DNA of 64,000 nt from Shouchella tritolerans (GTDB lineage Bacteria > Bacillota > Bacilli > Bacillales > Bacillaceae_D): contig NZ_JAODPB010000004.1 of NCBI RefSeq assembly GCF_025770735.1, positions 310,001-374,000 on the forward strand, in the 5' to 3' direction. Made by a program: the position numbers and the translations under genes. Numbering within the stretch: the stretch's first letter is position 1; every line of letters starts with the position of its first letter. The notes under the pieces are model-generated. The model made no database searches. It was not told the origin of the DNA and saw only the letters and a list, made by a program, of their open reading frames with translations. Below, piece after piece: positions 16,988 through 26,600 of the stretch.

Positions 16988-17470
16988 TCAATCGCTTTCA
17001 TTCGTCCTGTCGATAATCGTATACAGCCGCAATGACTGGTCAGCTCCCTCCACCACCCAATAACGGACGTTTCTGGTAATGTCATCGACTTGATCGTCTG
17101 TAACAATGTGGACTTGCTCAATGACATCTGCGAAATAGTCGCCTTCCTTATCATCTTCGTACACGTTTTCTACTTCAAATGAAACAAGCTCTTTCATTGA
17201 GCCATTTTTTTGGAGCTCTTCTCCGTAGCGTTGTAACGCATGGAAAAAAGACGTATTAGGAAGCAAATAGTCCGCTTCCAATTGAGCCAATTCGTGATCA
17301 TTTACCGCTGCCACCATATCTTGTTTGTAGCTTGTCACAAACGCTGAAACACGCTCAGCAGTCTCGTCTGGAACGGCATGGAGCGCTCCCGGCTTCGGAT
17401 CACTGCATCCGCCGAGTAAAGCCGCTGCCACTAGCGCGACGGCAACTTGCCTTTTCCACATAGATGTCAC
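16988..17470 (-). CDS. Predicted lipoprotein of unknown function
   Basis: A protein of about 160 residues with a lipoprotein signal (basic KR, hydrophobic VAVALVAAALLGG, then Cys at the lipobox LLGGC). The mature part is acidic and soluble. Its pattern (TSYKQDMVAAVNDHELAQLEADYLLPNTSFFHALQRYGEEL, seen in pieces) resembles the NTF2-like domain found at the end of TcaA-type proteins, with alternating strands to the end. The GTG at 17470 has GAAGGA seven bases upstream; an ATG two codons earlier is possible. It lies just downstream of the cta genes, but a link to respiration is not shown. Confidence 0.6.
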   Translation of the reverse strand: MTSMWKRQVAVALVAAALLGGCSDPKPGALHAVPDETAERVSAFVTSYKQDMVAAVNDHELAQLEADYLLPNTSFFHALQRYGEELQKNGSMKELVSFEVENVYEDDKEGDYFADVIEQVHIVTDDQVDDITRNVRYWVVEGADQSLRLYTIIDRTNESD

Positions 17471-17547
17471 TGCCATTCCTTCTCGTCCCTTCTGTTCGCT
17501 GATGCCGCACCTCTAGTATACCTGAAAGGGAGCCCTTAAGGAAACCA

Positions 17548-18093
17548 TTAATAATAAGGTGAAATCAAGATGTAAACGAGCACACCAGTAAAACTGACAT
17601 ACAACCATAGCGGCATCGTCCAGCGGGCAATCCGCTTATGGCGCTCATTTTCCATGTTCCAAGCTCTCGCCACACTTGTCAGTGCCAACGGGACAATTGC
17701 TGCTGCAAGCACAATATGTGTAATCAAAATGAAATAATAAAACACGGCCATAAACCCGCTGCCGCCATACGATGTTGACTCTGCTAACACGTGATGGGCC
17801 ACATACGTAACCAAGAATAGCGTTGTCGTCAAAAAGGCAGCATAAATAAAACGTTTGTGTACGTTTACCTTCCGCTTAAGAATGGCAACCAATGCACAAA
17901 GCAAAAACAGAAAGGTAAAAGAATTAAAAATCGCATTCAACATCGGCAAAATGGTGACGTCAAACAAATCAAAGTCTTCTACCCCTGGCATTCCCGATAG
18001 AATCATGATTGCGCCAATCAAGATGACCGAGATGGTAATAATTGCCGGTCGATAATTCCGTTTTTGTTTGTATTCATTTGAGCCATTTTCCAT
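17548..18093 (-). CDS. ctaM: DUF420 membrane protein CtaM
   Basis: A 181-residue protein with five predicted membrane segments. It matches the DUF420 family, CtaM in Staphylococcus and YozB in B. subtilis, which is needed for maturation or activity of heme-copper oxidases. Conserved His residues occur in the segments VTYVAHHVLAE and ILITHIVLAAA. The start is taken as ATG at 18093 with GGAGG upstream, with ATG 18099 an alternative. It lies just downstream of ctaCDEF, where B. subtilis has ctaG, and is separated from ctaF by a terminator. Confidence 0.82.
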   Translation of the reverse strand: MENGSNEYKQKRNYRPAIITISVILIGAIMILSGMPGVEDFDLFDVTILPMLNAIFNSFTFLFLLCALVAILKRKVNVHKRFIYAAFLTTTLFLVTYVAHHVLAESTSYGGSGFMAVFYYFILITHIVLAAAIVPLALTSVARAWNMENERHKRIARWTMPLWLYVSFTGVLVYILISPYY

Positions 18094-18186
18094 GTCCATC
18101 ACTCCTCCAATTACTGCCTACTAAGTATACTACAATACATACGGGCATTTCAGCGCTTGTCGATGTTGCAATTTGATGAAATATAG

Positions 18187-18218
18187 AAAAAGCCTTGACC
18201 AAGGAGCCAAGGCTTTTT
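18187..18218 (-). terminator. Terminator after ctaF
   Basis: AAAAAGCCTTG (18187-18197) pairs perfectly with CAAGGCTTTTT (18208-18218), giving a T-run on the minus strand. Confidence 0.9.
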
Positions 18219-18221
18219 CCA

Positions 18222-18569
18222 CTAGTATTTCACAATACCGATTAGCAACATAAGCGAAACAATCGTTGGTACTGTGACAAAGATTCCCGTAATGATAAAC
18301 ACCGTTGCCCAAGTATGGTCTTTATCCTTCATATGCATAAAGAACAACAGCTGGAGCAGTAGCTGAACGACAGCAAGAATAAGGATAAACGGTACAGCGA
18401 AATTATTTGGAATAATATCGGCACCAACCGCCGCGAATGCCAGCACAGTTAAAAACAACATGAGGACAAACACGACGATTTGATTGCGGATTTCCGTTTT
18501 CATTTCCCGTTTTTCTGCTTCCGTCATTGCGCTCTTATCAAACGGCTTACTCAAATGGTCATCCGCCAT
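18222..18569 (-). CDS. ctaF: Cytochrome c oxidase subunit IVB (caa3 type)
   Basis: A small subunit of the caa3 oxidase, 115 residues. It has three membrane segments (about residues 30-48, 54-75 and 84-106) after a charged N-terminus. The last helices carry the LLFFMHMKDK motif of COX4 family proteins. The ATG follows GGAGGG. It begins one base after the ctaE stop region and is the last gene of the ctaCDEF operon, closed by a strong terminator. Confidence 0.9.
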   Translation of the reverse strand: MADDHLSKPFDKSAMTEAEKREMKTEIRNQIVVFVLMLFLTVLAFAAVGADIIPNNFAVPFILILAVVQLLLQLLFFMHMKDKDHTWATVFIITGIFVTVPTIVSLMLLIGIVKY

Positions 18570-18570
18570 C

Positions 18571-19194
18571 TTAATACCCTCCTACTCCCATTAAATAAAC
18601 AACCGTAAAAATAAATACCCAGACGACGTCAATGAAGTGCCAGTACAAGCTGGCCACGTAAAACTTCGGTGCATTCGTCAATGTAATGCCGGCACGGAAG
18701 TTGCGGATAATCAAAAGCGTGATCCATCCGAGTCCGAACAACACGTGGGCGCCGTGTAGACCAACTAGCGTATAGAATGCCGATGAAAACGCGCTAGTCG
18801 TAAAGCCGAATTCATAGTCATGGACATAGTGTTGGAACTCATAAATTTCCAACCCTAAAAATGTCAATCCTAATACAACTGTAATGATCATCCACGTCAT
18901 CATTTGCTTGAATTTGTTTTTCTTCATCGCAAACATGGCAAACACACTTGTCATTGAACTTGTCAATAACAGCATTGTCATGAGGAACACAAGCGGCAGT
19001 GTGAACAAATCGGTTGAAGAGGGGCCGCTGCCGACACCATTGCGAAGCCCTAAATAGGTGCCGAAAAAGGTTGCAAACATGATTGTCTCTCCGCCTAGGA
19101 AAAACCAGAAGCCCAAAAACTTGTTTTTGCCTTCCAGTGTTGCCCGCTCCGGATGGGAGGGCAGTCCTTTTGTAGCATCTACAGATCCAGCCAT
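18571..19194 (-). CDS. ctaE: Cytochrome c oxidase subunit III
   Basis: An integral membrane subunit of the caa3 oxidase, about 207 residues with five membrane helices. The N-terminal segment GLPSHPERATLEGKNKFLGFW and the later LVGLHGAHVLFGLGWI and YWHFIDVVWVFIFTVVYL carry the conserved His and Glu of COX3. The ATG at 19194 is chosen because GGGGAGGTG lies nine bases upstream and the family starts MAGSVDA. It directly follows the ctaD stop. It lacks the first two helices of mitochondrial COX3, as usual in caa3 enzymes. Confidence 0.93.
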   Translation of the reverse strand: MAGSVDATKGLPSHPERATLEGKNKFLGFWFFLGGETIMFATFFGTYLGLRNGVGSGPSSTDLFTLPLVFLMTMLLLTSSMTSVFAMFAMKKNKFKQMMTWMIITVVLGLTFLGLEIYEFQHYVHDYEFGFTTSAFSSAFYTLVGLHGAHVLFGLGWITLLIIRNFRAGITLTNAPKFYVASLYWHFIDVVWVFIFTVVYLMGVGGY

Positions 19195-19195
19195 A

Positions 19196-21070
19196 TTATT
19201 TGCCACCTCCCCATTTTTTCAAATCTGCCTGAACAACGCTTTTTGGAATATGGTAGCCATGGTCATCCTTGATCGAGCGGAGCGCCATCGCGCCAAACGT
19301 GAGGACCGCACCTATGGCAACAACGATCCATGGACTGATAATTGGGTTATCCATTTCCAACATAATCAGGCCAAAACCACCAAAGAAAAGACCAATCGAA
19401 ATAATGAGCGGCAAAATCGAACCGTTCGGCATGTGAATGTCGCCAACAGGTTCTGCCGGTTTCATTGTTCCGTCGCCATGCACTTTTTCGTAGAAAAGCG
19501 GATCGAGGGAACGAACTTGCGGCGTTTGCGCAAAGTTGTATTCAGGCACAGGCGTTGGCGTCGACCATTCAAGCGTCCGTGCATCCCACGGGTCGTTCAC
19601 GCCAATGACACGCTCCCCTTTAAACGCTGAATAAATAATATTAATGACAAGCAAAATGACAGCAGCCGACATAAAGAACGTGCCCACTGTACTGATTAAG
19701 TTGAAATCATCCAGGCCTTGGCCGCCAAGGTATGTATAAACGCGGCGCGGCATTCCCATCAATCCAAGGAAATGCTGGATAAAGAATGTCAAATGGAAAC
19801 CGATTGTAAACAAAACAAAAAACCATTTTCCCATCTTCTCATTCAGCTTATGGTTAAACATTTTCGGATACCAATAAAACAATCCGGCAAATAGGGCAAA
19901 CACAATCCCACCGACAATGATGTAATGAAAGTGTGCAACGACAAAGTACGTATCATGGTACAAATAGTCTACTGGCGCCATCGCGAGCATGACCCCTGTA
20001 ACCCCGCCAAGCACAAACGTCGGCACGAATGAAGAAGCAAACAACATCGACGTATTGAATGTAATTTTGCCGCCCCACATTGTAAAGAGCCAGTTAAAGA
20101 TTTTAATACCAGTCGGAACAGCAATGGTCATCGTAGCGATCGCAAAGATGGAGTTAGCTACCGGTCCGATGCCGACTGTAAACATATGGTGGGCCCACAC
20201 CATGAAACCGAGGAAGGCAATAATCATCGTCGCGAACACCATTGCCGTGTAACCGAAAAGCCTTTTGCGTGAAAAGGCCGGAATAACTTCAGAAATAATT
20301 CCGAACGCTGGCAAAACGAGAATGTACACTTCTGGGTGCCCAAAGATCCAGAAAATATGCTGCCAAATGACGACATTTCCTCCTGCTGTCGGGTTGAAAA
20401 ACTGGGCGTCGAATATGCGTTCAAGCATTAGTAAAGCAAGCCCAGCTGCTAGAGGCGTAAAGGCAAACAAAATTAACGTGGACGTGACAAATGATGTCCA
20501 CACGAACAATGGCAAGCGCATCATCGTCATACCTGGTGCACGCATGTTAATGATCGTCACGAGGAAGTTGATCGCAGATATCAATGTCCCAATCCCCGAG
20601 ACTTGTAAACCAAGCACGTAAAAATCGAGGCCAAGCTGGTTTTCATTTAGTGACAACGGGACGTAAGCCGTCCAGCCTGCATCAGGGCCGCCGCCAAAGA
20701 ACCAGCTAAGTGATAAGAGCAACCCGCCCGACATAAAAATCCAAAATCCGAGTGCGTTTACAAACGGAAACGCGACGTCGCGGGCGCCAATTTGCAATGG
20801 AATGAAGTAGTTCATAAAACCAAACAGCAAAGGCGTCGCTGCCAAAAACAGCATGATGGTGCCATGCATCGTAATAAATTCATTAAACGTCTGGCCGCTT
20901 AGAAACGTATTTTCAGGAAACATGAGCTGTATCCGCATAAACACAGCCATCAATCCTGCTTTAACAAAGAAAAGCGTTCCCGCAATTAAATACATAATGC
21001 CGAGCTTCTTATGGTCGACTGTCGTCAGCCAATCCCAAATAACGCTTTTTTCTTTTTTATAACTAGCCAA
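19196..21070 (-). CDS. ctaD: Cytochrome c oxidase subunit I (caa3)
   Basis: The catalytic subunit with the low-spin heme and the heme a3-CuB centre, where O2 is reduced and protons are pumped. The 624-residue protein has a dozen core membrane helices plus C-terminal ones. Ligand motifs are seen: MHGTIML (low-spin heme His), WIFGHPEVYILVLPAFG (CuB His, cross-linked Tyr and the channel Glu of type A1 oxidases), HHMF (CuB His pair) and VAHFHY (heme His pair). The start is TTG with GGAGGG upstream. It lies between ctaC and ctaE in one operon. Confidence 0.96.
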   Translation of the reverse strand: MASYKKEKSVIWDWLTTVDHKKLGIMYLIAGTLFFVKAGLMAVFMRIQLMFPENTFLSGQTFNEFITMHGTIMLFLAATPLLFGFMNYFIPLQIGARDVAFPFVNALGFWIFMSGGLLLSLSWFFGGGPDAGWTAYVPLSLNENQLGLDFYVLGLQVSGIGTLISAINFLVTIINMRAPGMTMMRLPLFVWTSFVTSTLILFAFTPLAAGLALLMLERIFDAQFFNPTAGGNVVIWQHIFWIFGHPEVYILVLPAFGIISEVIPAFSRKRLFGYTAMVFATMIIAFLGFMVWAHHMFTVGIGPVANSIFAIATMTIAVPTGIKIFNWLFTMWGGKITFNTSMLFASSFVPTFVLGGVTGVMLAMAPVDYLYHDTYFVVAHFHYIIVGGIVFALFAGLFYWYPKMFNHKLNEKMGKWFFVLFTIGFHLTFFIQHFLGLMGMPRRVYTYLGGQGLDDFNLISTVGTFFMSAAVILLVINIIYSAFKGERVIGVNDPWDARTLEWSTPTPVPEYNFAQTPQVRSLDPLFYEKVHGDGTMKPAEPVGDIHMPNGSILPLIISIGLFFGGFGLIMLEMDNPIISPWIVVAIGAVLTFGAMALRSIKDDHGYHIPKSVVQADLKKWGGGK

Positions 21071-21102
21071 TCTAAGACCCTCCTTTACCCGTTCTTTCTA
21101 TA

Positions 21103-22137
21103 TTAGTACTCTTGATCGGCTCCCCGCACTTGTAGCGAGCGCAAGTATTCGACGATCGCATCGAGATCTTCGTCGCTAATGTCGGGATGAGCTGGCATGT
21201 TGTTGCCTTGCTTCAAAGATTGCGGGTCTCGAATCCATTCTTTCAACAGCTCATCATCGTCGATGTCATAGACGCCAGCAAGCGTTTGGCGATCGCCAAA
21301 GTTGGTCAGCGCTGGTCCTGTCGCCATGCCTTGTCCGCCAATTGCATGACAAGAAATGCAGGCATTCTCTTGAAAAGCTTCATAGCCCGCTTCTGCATTG
21401 GCCGCAGTAGCTTCTTGTTCAACGGCAAGCATGTCTTCCACCCAAGCGTCATACTCATCGCGTTCCAAAGCAATCACTTTAAAATCCATGAGCGCATGGG
21501 ACGGTCCGCAAAGTTCAGCACATTTGCCTTTATAGACTCCTGGTTCATCGGCATTGAGCGTCAACGCATTGGTTACCCCAGGAATATTGTCGATTTTCCC
21601 GCCAAGAGCCGGAACCCAGAAAGAGTGGATTACATCTTCGGCATTCAGCTCAAATACGACATCTTCGCCTACCGGGATATACACCTCTTGTCCGGCTGTA
21701 AAGCCTTCTTCATAATCAAATTGCCACCAGTATTGATGACCAGTTACTTTTATGTACACTGTGTCCTCATGTTCGCTTGGATCCGCGTTTACATGGAAAT
21801 CAAACGTTCCTGTAACAGTAGGAATGAATAAAATGATCAGCAAAATGATCGGAATGACGGTCCATGTAATTTCCATCGCCGTATTCCCGTGCACTTGCTT
21901 CGGCAGTACTTCATCGCCCTCTTTGCGACGAAATTTAAAAATGACGAGGAAAAAAATCACAAATACAACAATGGAGACGAACGTCATAACCGCTATCGAC
22001 AACAGCATGTTGTCATAAAGCCATTGTGCTGCAGGCCCTTTAGGGTCAAGCGCAGTCAGGTTTTCTTCCCCTAGACAGCCTGAAAGCAAAAACAGCATTA
22101 GTGCTACCGGTACAAGCCGCCATATCTGTTTTCTCAT
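21103..22137 (-). CDS. ctaC: Cytochrome c oxidase subunit II with fused cytochrome c
   Basis: A lipoprotein subunit carrying CuA and a covalently bound heme c. About 344 residues. It has a signal with lipobox LLSGC, two membrane helices (about residues 40-65 and 90-110) and a cupredoxin domain with the CuA set (HSFWVPALGGK, CAELCGPSHALM). The C-terminal cytochrome c domain has CISCH and the axial Met in GNNMPAHPD. The ATG at 22137 has GAGGGG upstream. This architecture defines a caa3 oxidase that takes electrons through its own cytochrome c. It is first in ctaCDEF. Confidence 0.95.
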   Translation of the reverse strand: MRKQIWRLVPVALMLFLLSGCLGEENLTALDPKGPAAQWLYDNMLLSIAVMTFVSIVVFVIFFLVIFKFRRKEGDEVLPKQVHGNTAMEITWTVIPIILLIILFIPTVTGTFDFHVNADPSEHEDTVYIKVTGHQYWWQFDYEEGFTAGQEVYIPVGEDVVFELNAEDVIHSFWVPALGGKIDNIPGVTNALTLNADEPGVYKGKCAELCGPSHALMDFKVIALERDEYDAWVEDMLAVEQEATAANAEAGYEAFQENACISCHAIGGQGMATGPALTNFGDRQTLAGVYDIDDDELLKEWIRDPQSLKQGNNMPAHPDISDEDLDAIVEYLRSLQVRGADQEY

Positions 22138-22336
22138 CAAAGCCCCTCACTTTCTTTTTCACATTGTCTCGATCTCTTTTTTTGCCAACAGCGAACGAAA
22201 ACTCGTTTTTACAAGCACTTTACGCAACCGTATTCATTTTTTAGCACTCCGATTAAACTGAAAACACTTAGGATTGCAAACTGTGCTAACGATCGGTACC
22301 TTGGTATCATGCAGTCTTGTAAAAACTGTCTTTTTG

Positions 22337-22365
22337 ATTATAACGCAAAATGGGGACGGTTTCAT
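22337..22365 (-). promoter_or_regulatory. Promoter candidate for ctaCDEF
   Basis: The minus strand shows ATGAAA (22365-22360), a 17-base spacer and a perfect TATAAT (22342-22337). It would give a leader of about 190 bases. Confidence 0.45.
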
Positions 22366-22430
22366 CATATTCCTTTTGTTCACGTAAATGTCACATTTGA
22401 AACCGTCAAAGAATGTTCGCAGCTGAAAAA

Positions 22431-22459
22431 TTGACTTTACCTAGTACCTTTTTTAAGAT
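22431..22459 (+). promoter_or_regulatory. Promoter candidate for ctaA
   Basis: TTGACT (22431-22436), a 17-base spacer and TAAGAT (22454-22459), about 70 bases upstream of the ctaA start. The divergent ctaA/ctaC layout matches that in B. subtilis, where ResD controls ctaA. I see no clear ResD box. Confidence 0.5.
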
Positions 22460-22534
22460 GGAAGAAGCATTTTCAAGACCCACTCTAACTTTACCATATT
22501 TTTCGATAAGATTATAGAAGGAAAGGTGAAACGA

Positions 22535-23440
22535 TTGCATAAAGGATTAAAAAGATTAGGCGTTATCACCTCGCTCGGCGTGCTGTTGGTGCTCATCCAA
22601 GGAGCCCTCGTCACGAATACAGGTTCTGGTGAAGGTTGTGGGCAAACATGGCCCTTATGTTTTGGCCAAGTCATTCCTCTCGACCCGCCTCCTGAGACGG
22701 TCATTGAGTTCTCACACCGCCTTGTTGCCGGCATCGTCGGCATGCTTGTGATCTTAATGGCCATTTGGTCATGGCGTCGCCTAAAGCATATGCCCGAAAC
22801 TCGCTTTCTCGCGATTATTTCCGTCTTTATGATCATTTTTCAAGGTTTGCTAGGGGCAGGGGCGGTTGTGTTTGGCCAGTCTGATTTAATCATGGCGCTT
22901 CACTTCGGCTTTTCTGCTTTGTCATTTGCATCGGTTGTGCTGCTAACGAGGCTCGCTTTTGAAGATAGCAATCCCCAAAAGCAGTATGCACCAATTGTCT
23001 CAAAGGCATACAAAGGCTATGTTATTTTTGTAGCGATTTATTCCTATGTAGCCATCTATACAGGCGCTTACGTCAAACATACGAACGCAACGCTTGCTTG
23101 TTCAGGCTTCCCCCTTTGCAATGGGCAGTGGATTCCAAATGTGTTTACTGAAGCGATCGGCGTCCAGCTCTTGCACCGTAGCGCTGCGATCTTGCTGTCA
23201 TTGCTCTTGGTTGTTTTATTTATCTGGACATTAAAAACATTTCGCGCTTCCCGCGTGCTCGTCGTTTGCGCAAGCCTAGCGATGCTGCTCGTTATTGGCC
23301 AAGCTGCTTCAGGGGCTGCTGTTGTCCTCACACATAACGAGACGCTAACACTCGGGATCTTCCACGCGTTGCTCATTTCGCTCCTATTTACACTGCTCTG
23401 TTATATGGTCATGCTTGTCACACGGAACAAAGCTAAATAA
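22535..23440 (+). CDS. ctaA: Heme A synthase
   Basis: Oxidises the C8 methyl of heme O to give heme A for the caa3 oxidase. About 301 residues with eight membrane helices. Heme-ligand His residues are in EFSHRLVAG, MALHFGFSAL, LLHRSAAIL and IFHALLISL. Two Cys pairs, GCGQTWPLC and ACSGFPLC, are typical of the Bacillus type. The TTG at 22535 is preferred since AAAGGTG sits six bases upstream; GTG at 22526 is the alternative. It is transcribed away from ctaCDEF. Its usual partner ctaB (heme O synthase) is not in this window. Confidence 0.93.
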   Translation: MHKGLKRLGVITSLGVLLVLIQGALVTNTGSGEGCGQTWPLCFGQVIPLDPPPETVIEFSHRLVAGIVGMLVILMAIWSWRRLKHMPETRFLAIISVFMIIFQGLLGAGAVVFGQSDLIMALHFGFSALSFASVVLLTRLAFEDSNPQKQYAPIVSKAYKGYVIFVAIYSYVAIYTGAYVKHTNATLACSGFPLCNGQWIPNVFTEAIGVQLLHRSAAILLSLLLVVLFIWTLKTFRASRVLVVCASLAMLLVIGQAASGAAVVLTHNETLTLGIFHALLISLLFTLLCYMVMLVTRNKAK

Positions 23441-23447
23441 AAAACGC

Positions 23448-23481
23448 GAAAACAGGCTGGGCTAGTGCCCAGCCTGTTTTC
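23448..23481. terminator. Very strong terminator after ctaA
   Basis: A perfect 15-bp stem (23448-23462 with 23467-23481) closes a TAGT tetraloop. The arms end in AAAA/TTTT, so it can work in both directions for ctaA and pycA. Confidence 0.92.
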
Positions 23482-23634
23482 AAACTATAGACAAACGCTC
23501 GCATCCTTCGTTGCTCCCTCGTTCATATGCTCATTCGCATCTTCACTCGGTTTCGCGCCTCGGCTGACAAGCGTTTTTTATCAGCCTGTTTAGACTGCGT
23601 CGTTGCTTTGACAAGCGTCTACGTTTAATTAACG
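23482..23634. other. Unexplained non-coding spacer between ctaA terminator and pycA
   Basis: No gene is seen. The segment holds several related words: GACAAACGCTCG, GACAAGCGTTTTTT and GACAAGCGTC, plus CGTTGCT twice (about 23509 and 23601). A short inverted repeat GCTGA...TCAGC flanks the T-run near 23575. It has the look of a decayed or dispersed intergenic repeat, but I cannot compare it with the rest of the genome. Confidence 0.3.
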
Positions 23635-26600
23635 TTACTCGGAAAGTTCAATGAGCAAGTCGCCTGTTGAAATCGACTCTCCATCTCGTGCATACACTTT
23701 TTTAACCGTACCGCTAATTGCTGCTTGGACAGTTGTCTCCATTTTCATCGCTTCTGTAATCATCAAATGGTCGCCTTTTTGGACTTTGTCGCCTTCAGCT
23801 ACAAGTGCCTTAATGACGGTTCCTGGCATTGAAGCGCCAATGTGGCTCGGGTTATTTTTCTCCGCTTTCGGACGTGTCACTGTTGTTGTTTTCACGTCCA
23901 AATCTTGAATATGAACTTCCCGCGGTTGCCCATTCAGTTCAAAATAGACGATTCGTGTCCCGTCTGGTTGTGGGTCCGACACAGATACAAGCTTAACAAT
24001 TAACGTTTTTCCACGTTCAATTTCGACTTCAATTTCCTCGCCTAAATGGAGGCCATAAAAGAATGTCGGCGTATCCAGGACAGACACATCGCCAAACCGC
24101 TGGCAAAACTGCTCGTATTCCATAAATACTTTTGGATACAAGGCATAAGAAAGCACGTCGTGGCTCGTTACTTGACGGCCAAGCTCTTCAAATAAGCTTT
24201 TGCCGACTGCTTTGAAATCCACTGGCTTCATATGTTCGCCAGGGCGCCCCTCTATAGGCTGTTTGCCTTTTAAAATAATGCGCTGCAGCTTTTCAGGGAA
24301 GCCTTTGTACGGCTGGCCTAATTGCCCTTGGAAAAATTCCACAACAGAGTCAGGAAAGTCAAGGCTTTCGCCCCGCTCAAAAATCGCTTCTTCAGTCAGA
24401 TCATTTTGCACCATGTAAAGGGCCATATCGCCAACTACTTTGGAAGATGGCGTTACTTTCACAATATCGCCAAACAAGTCGTTAACGCGACGGTACATTT
24501 GTTTCACTTCATTCCAGCGATTATACAGCCCAACTGCTTTCGCTTGCTGCTGAAGGTTACTATATTGCCCCCCTGGCATTTCATGCTCATACACTTCTGT
24601 ATGAGGAGCGTTCATACCGCTTTCAAACCCACGGTAAAATTTGCGCGTATCATGCCAAAATTGATCGAGCTTTTCATAGTTGCCAACATCCATTTTTGGT
24701 TGGCGGCTTTTTTCCGCTAATGCATAATACAAACTGTTTGCGCTTGGTTGTGAAGTCAGGCCGGCCATTGAGCTAACGGCGACATCGACAATATCCACAC
24801 CTGCATCTACGGCACGGGCATAGGTGAAAATACCGTTGCCGCTTGTATCGTGCATATGCAAATGAATCGGAATGTCGACTGCTTCTTTTAACTCAGAGAC
24901 AAGTTGGTAGGCCGCTTCCGGTTTTAACAATCCAGCCATATCTTTAATGGCAAGAATATGGGCGCCTGACGCTTCTAATTCTTTTGCCATCTTTTTGTAA
25001 TAATTTAAATCATATTTATCCCTATTTTTGTCCAAAATATCGCCCGTGTAGCATACGGCAGCTTCTGCCACTTTTCCGCTCGCACGCACAGCTTCGATGG
25101 CTGGCTTCATTGCTTCAACCCAGTTTAAGCTGTCAAAGATCCGGAAAACGTCGATGCCTGCTTCAGCCGACTTCTGAACAAAATCAGCAATGACGTTGTC
25201 AGGATAGCTTGTATAACCGACGCCATTAGAGGCGCGTAAAAGCATTTGGAACAGCACATTAGGCACTTTTTCACGCAACGTAAGAAGCCGTTCCCACGGA
25301 TTTTCATGCAGAAAACGCATGGCGACATCAAAAGTCGCTCCGCCCCACATCTCAAGAGAAAACAAATCAGGAAGCAAGCGCGCTGTAGGTTCAGCAATTT
25401 TCTTTAAATCATACGTGCGAACACGCGTCGCAAGCAGCGACTGGTGGGCATCGCGGAACGTCGTATCGGTTAACAGCACTTTTTGTTCCTGCTTCACCCA
25501 TTTCGCTAAGCCTTCTGGCCCTCGCTCATCTAAAATTTGCTTTGTGCCCGCTGGTATCGGCTCGTTTTTATTAAAAGCAGGGACAATCGGCTTGTCAAAC
25601 AGCGGCTTTTCCCCTTTTTCCAAGCCTGGATAACCATTAACGACCGTCTCCCCAATAAAGGACAACATTTTTGTCCCCCGGTCTTTCCGTTTAGGAAAGA
25701 CAAACAGCTCAGGTGTTTCGTCTATAAAATGAGTATTGTATTCGCCGTTTAAAAATTGTGGGTGTGTGACGACGTTTTCCAAAAATGCAATATTTGTTTT
25801 AATGCCGCGAATCCGAAATTCTCGCAGATTACGAACCATCTTCAAGGCAGCAGCCTCAAATGTTAACGCCCATGTTGACACTTTTACGAGCAATGAGTCA
25901 TAGTGAGGGCTAATGACAGCGCCTTGAAACCCGTTTCCAGCATCCAGGCGAACACCAAAGCCGCCACTTGAGCGATAGGCATTGATTCTTCCCGTATCCG
26001 GCATAAATCCATTCGCAGGGTCTTCTGTCGTTACCCGTGATTGAATCGCGTAGCCAAAACAAGCGATGTCTTCTTGTTTAGGAATGTCGATTTCTTTTTC
26101 ATGGAGTTTGTAACCGTCGGCAATTTTCAACTGTGACTGGACAATGTCAATGCCAGTAATCATTTCCGTAATCGTGTGTTCAACTTGGACACGAGGATTC
26201 ACTTCAATAAAATAGAATGTTCCGTCATCGGTGACGAGAAACTCAACCGTACCGGCGTTTATGTAGCCGACATTTTTCATCAAGTTGACGGCTGCTTCGC
26301 AAATATTGTTTCGTACTTCCTCGGACAGGGATACGCTTGGCGCAATTTCGACTACTTTCTGATGGCGCCGTTGCACTGAACAGTCCCGTTCATACAGGTG
26401 GACAATATTTCCGTGCTTATCGGCTAAAATTTGCACTTCGATATGTTTAGGGCGTTCGACAAATTTTTCTACGTACACTTCATCATTGCCAAACGCTGAT
26501 TTCGCTTCAGACTTCGCCCGTTCATACGATTCTTTTACATCCTTTTTTTCACGGACAATACGCATGCCGCGACCGCCTCCACCTAGGGAAGCTTTGATAA

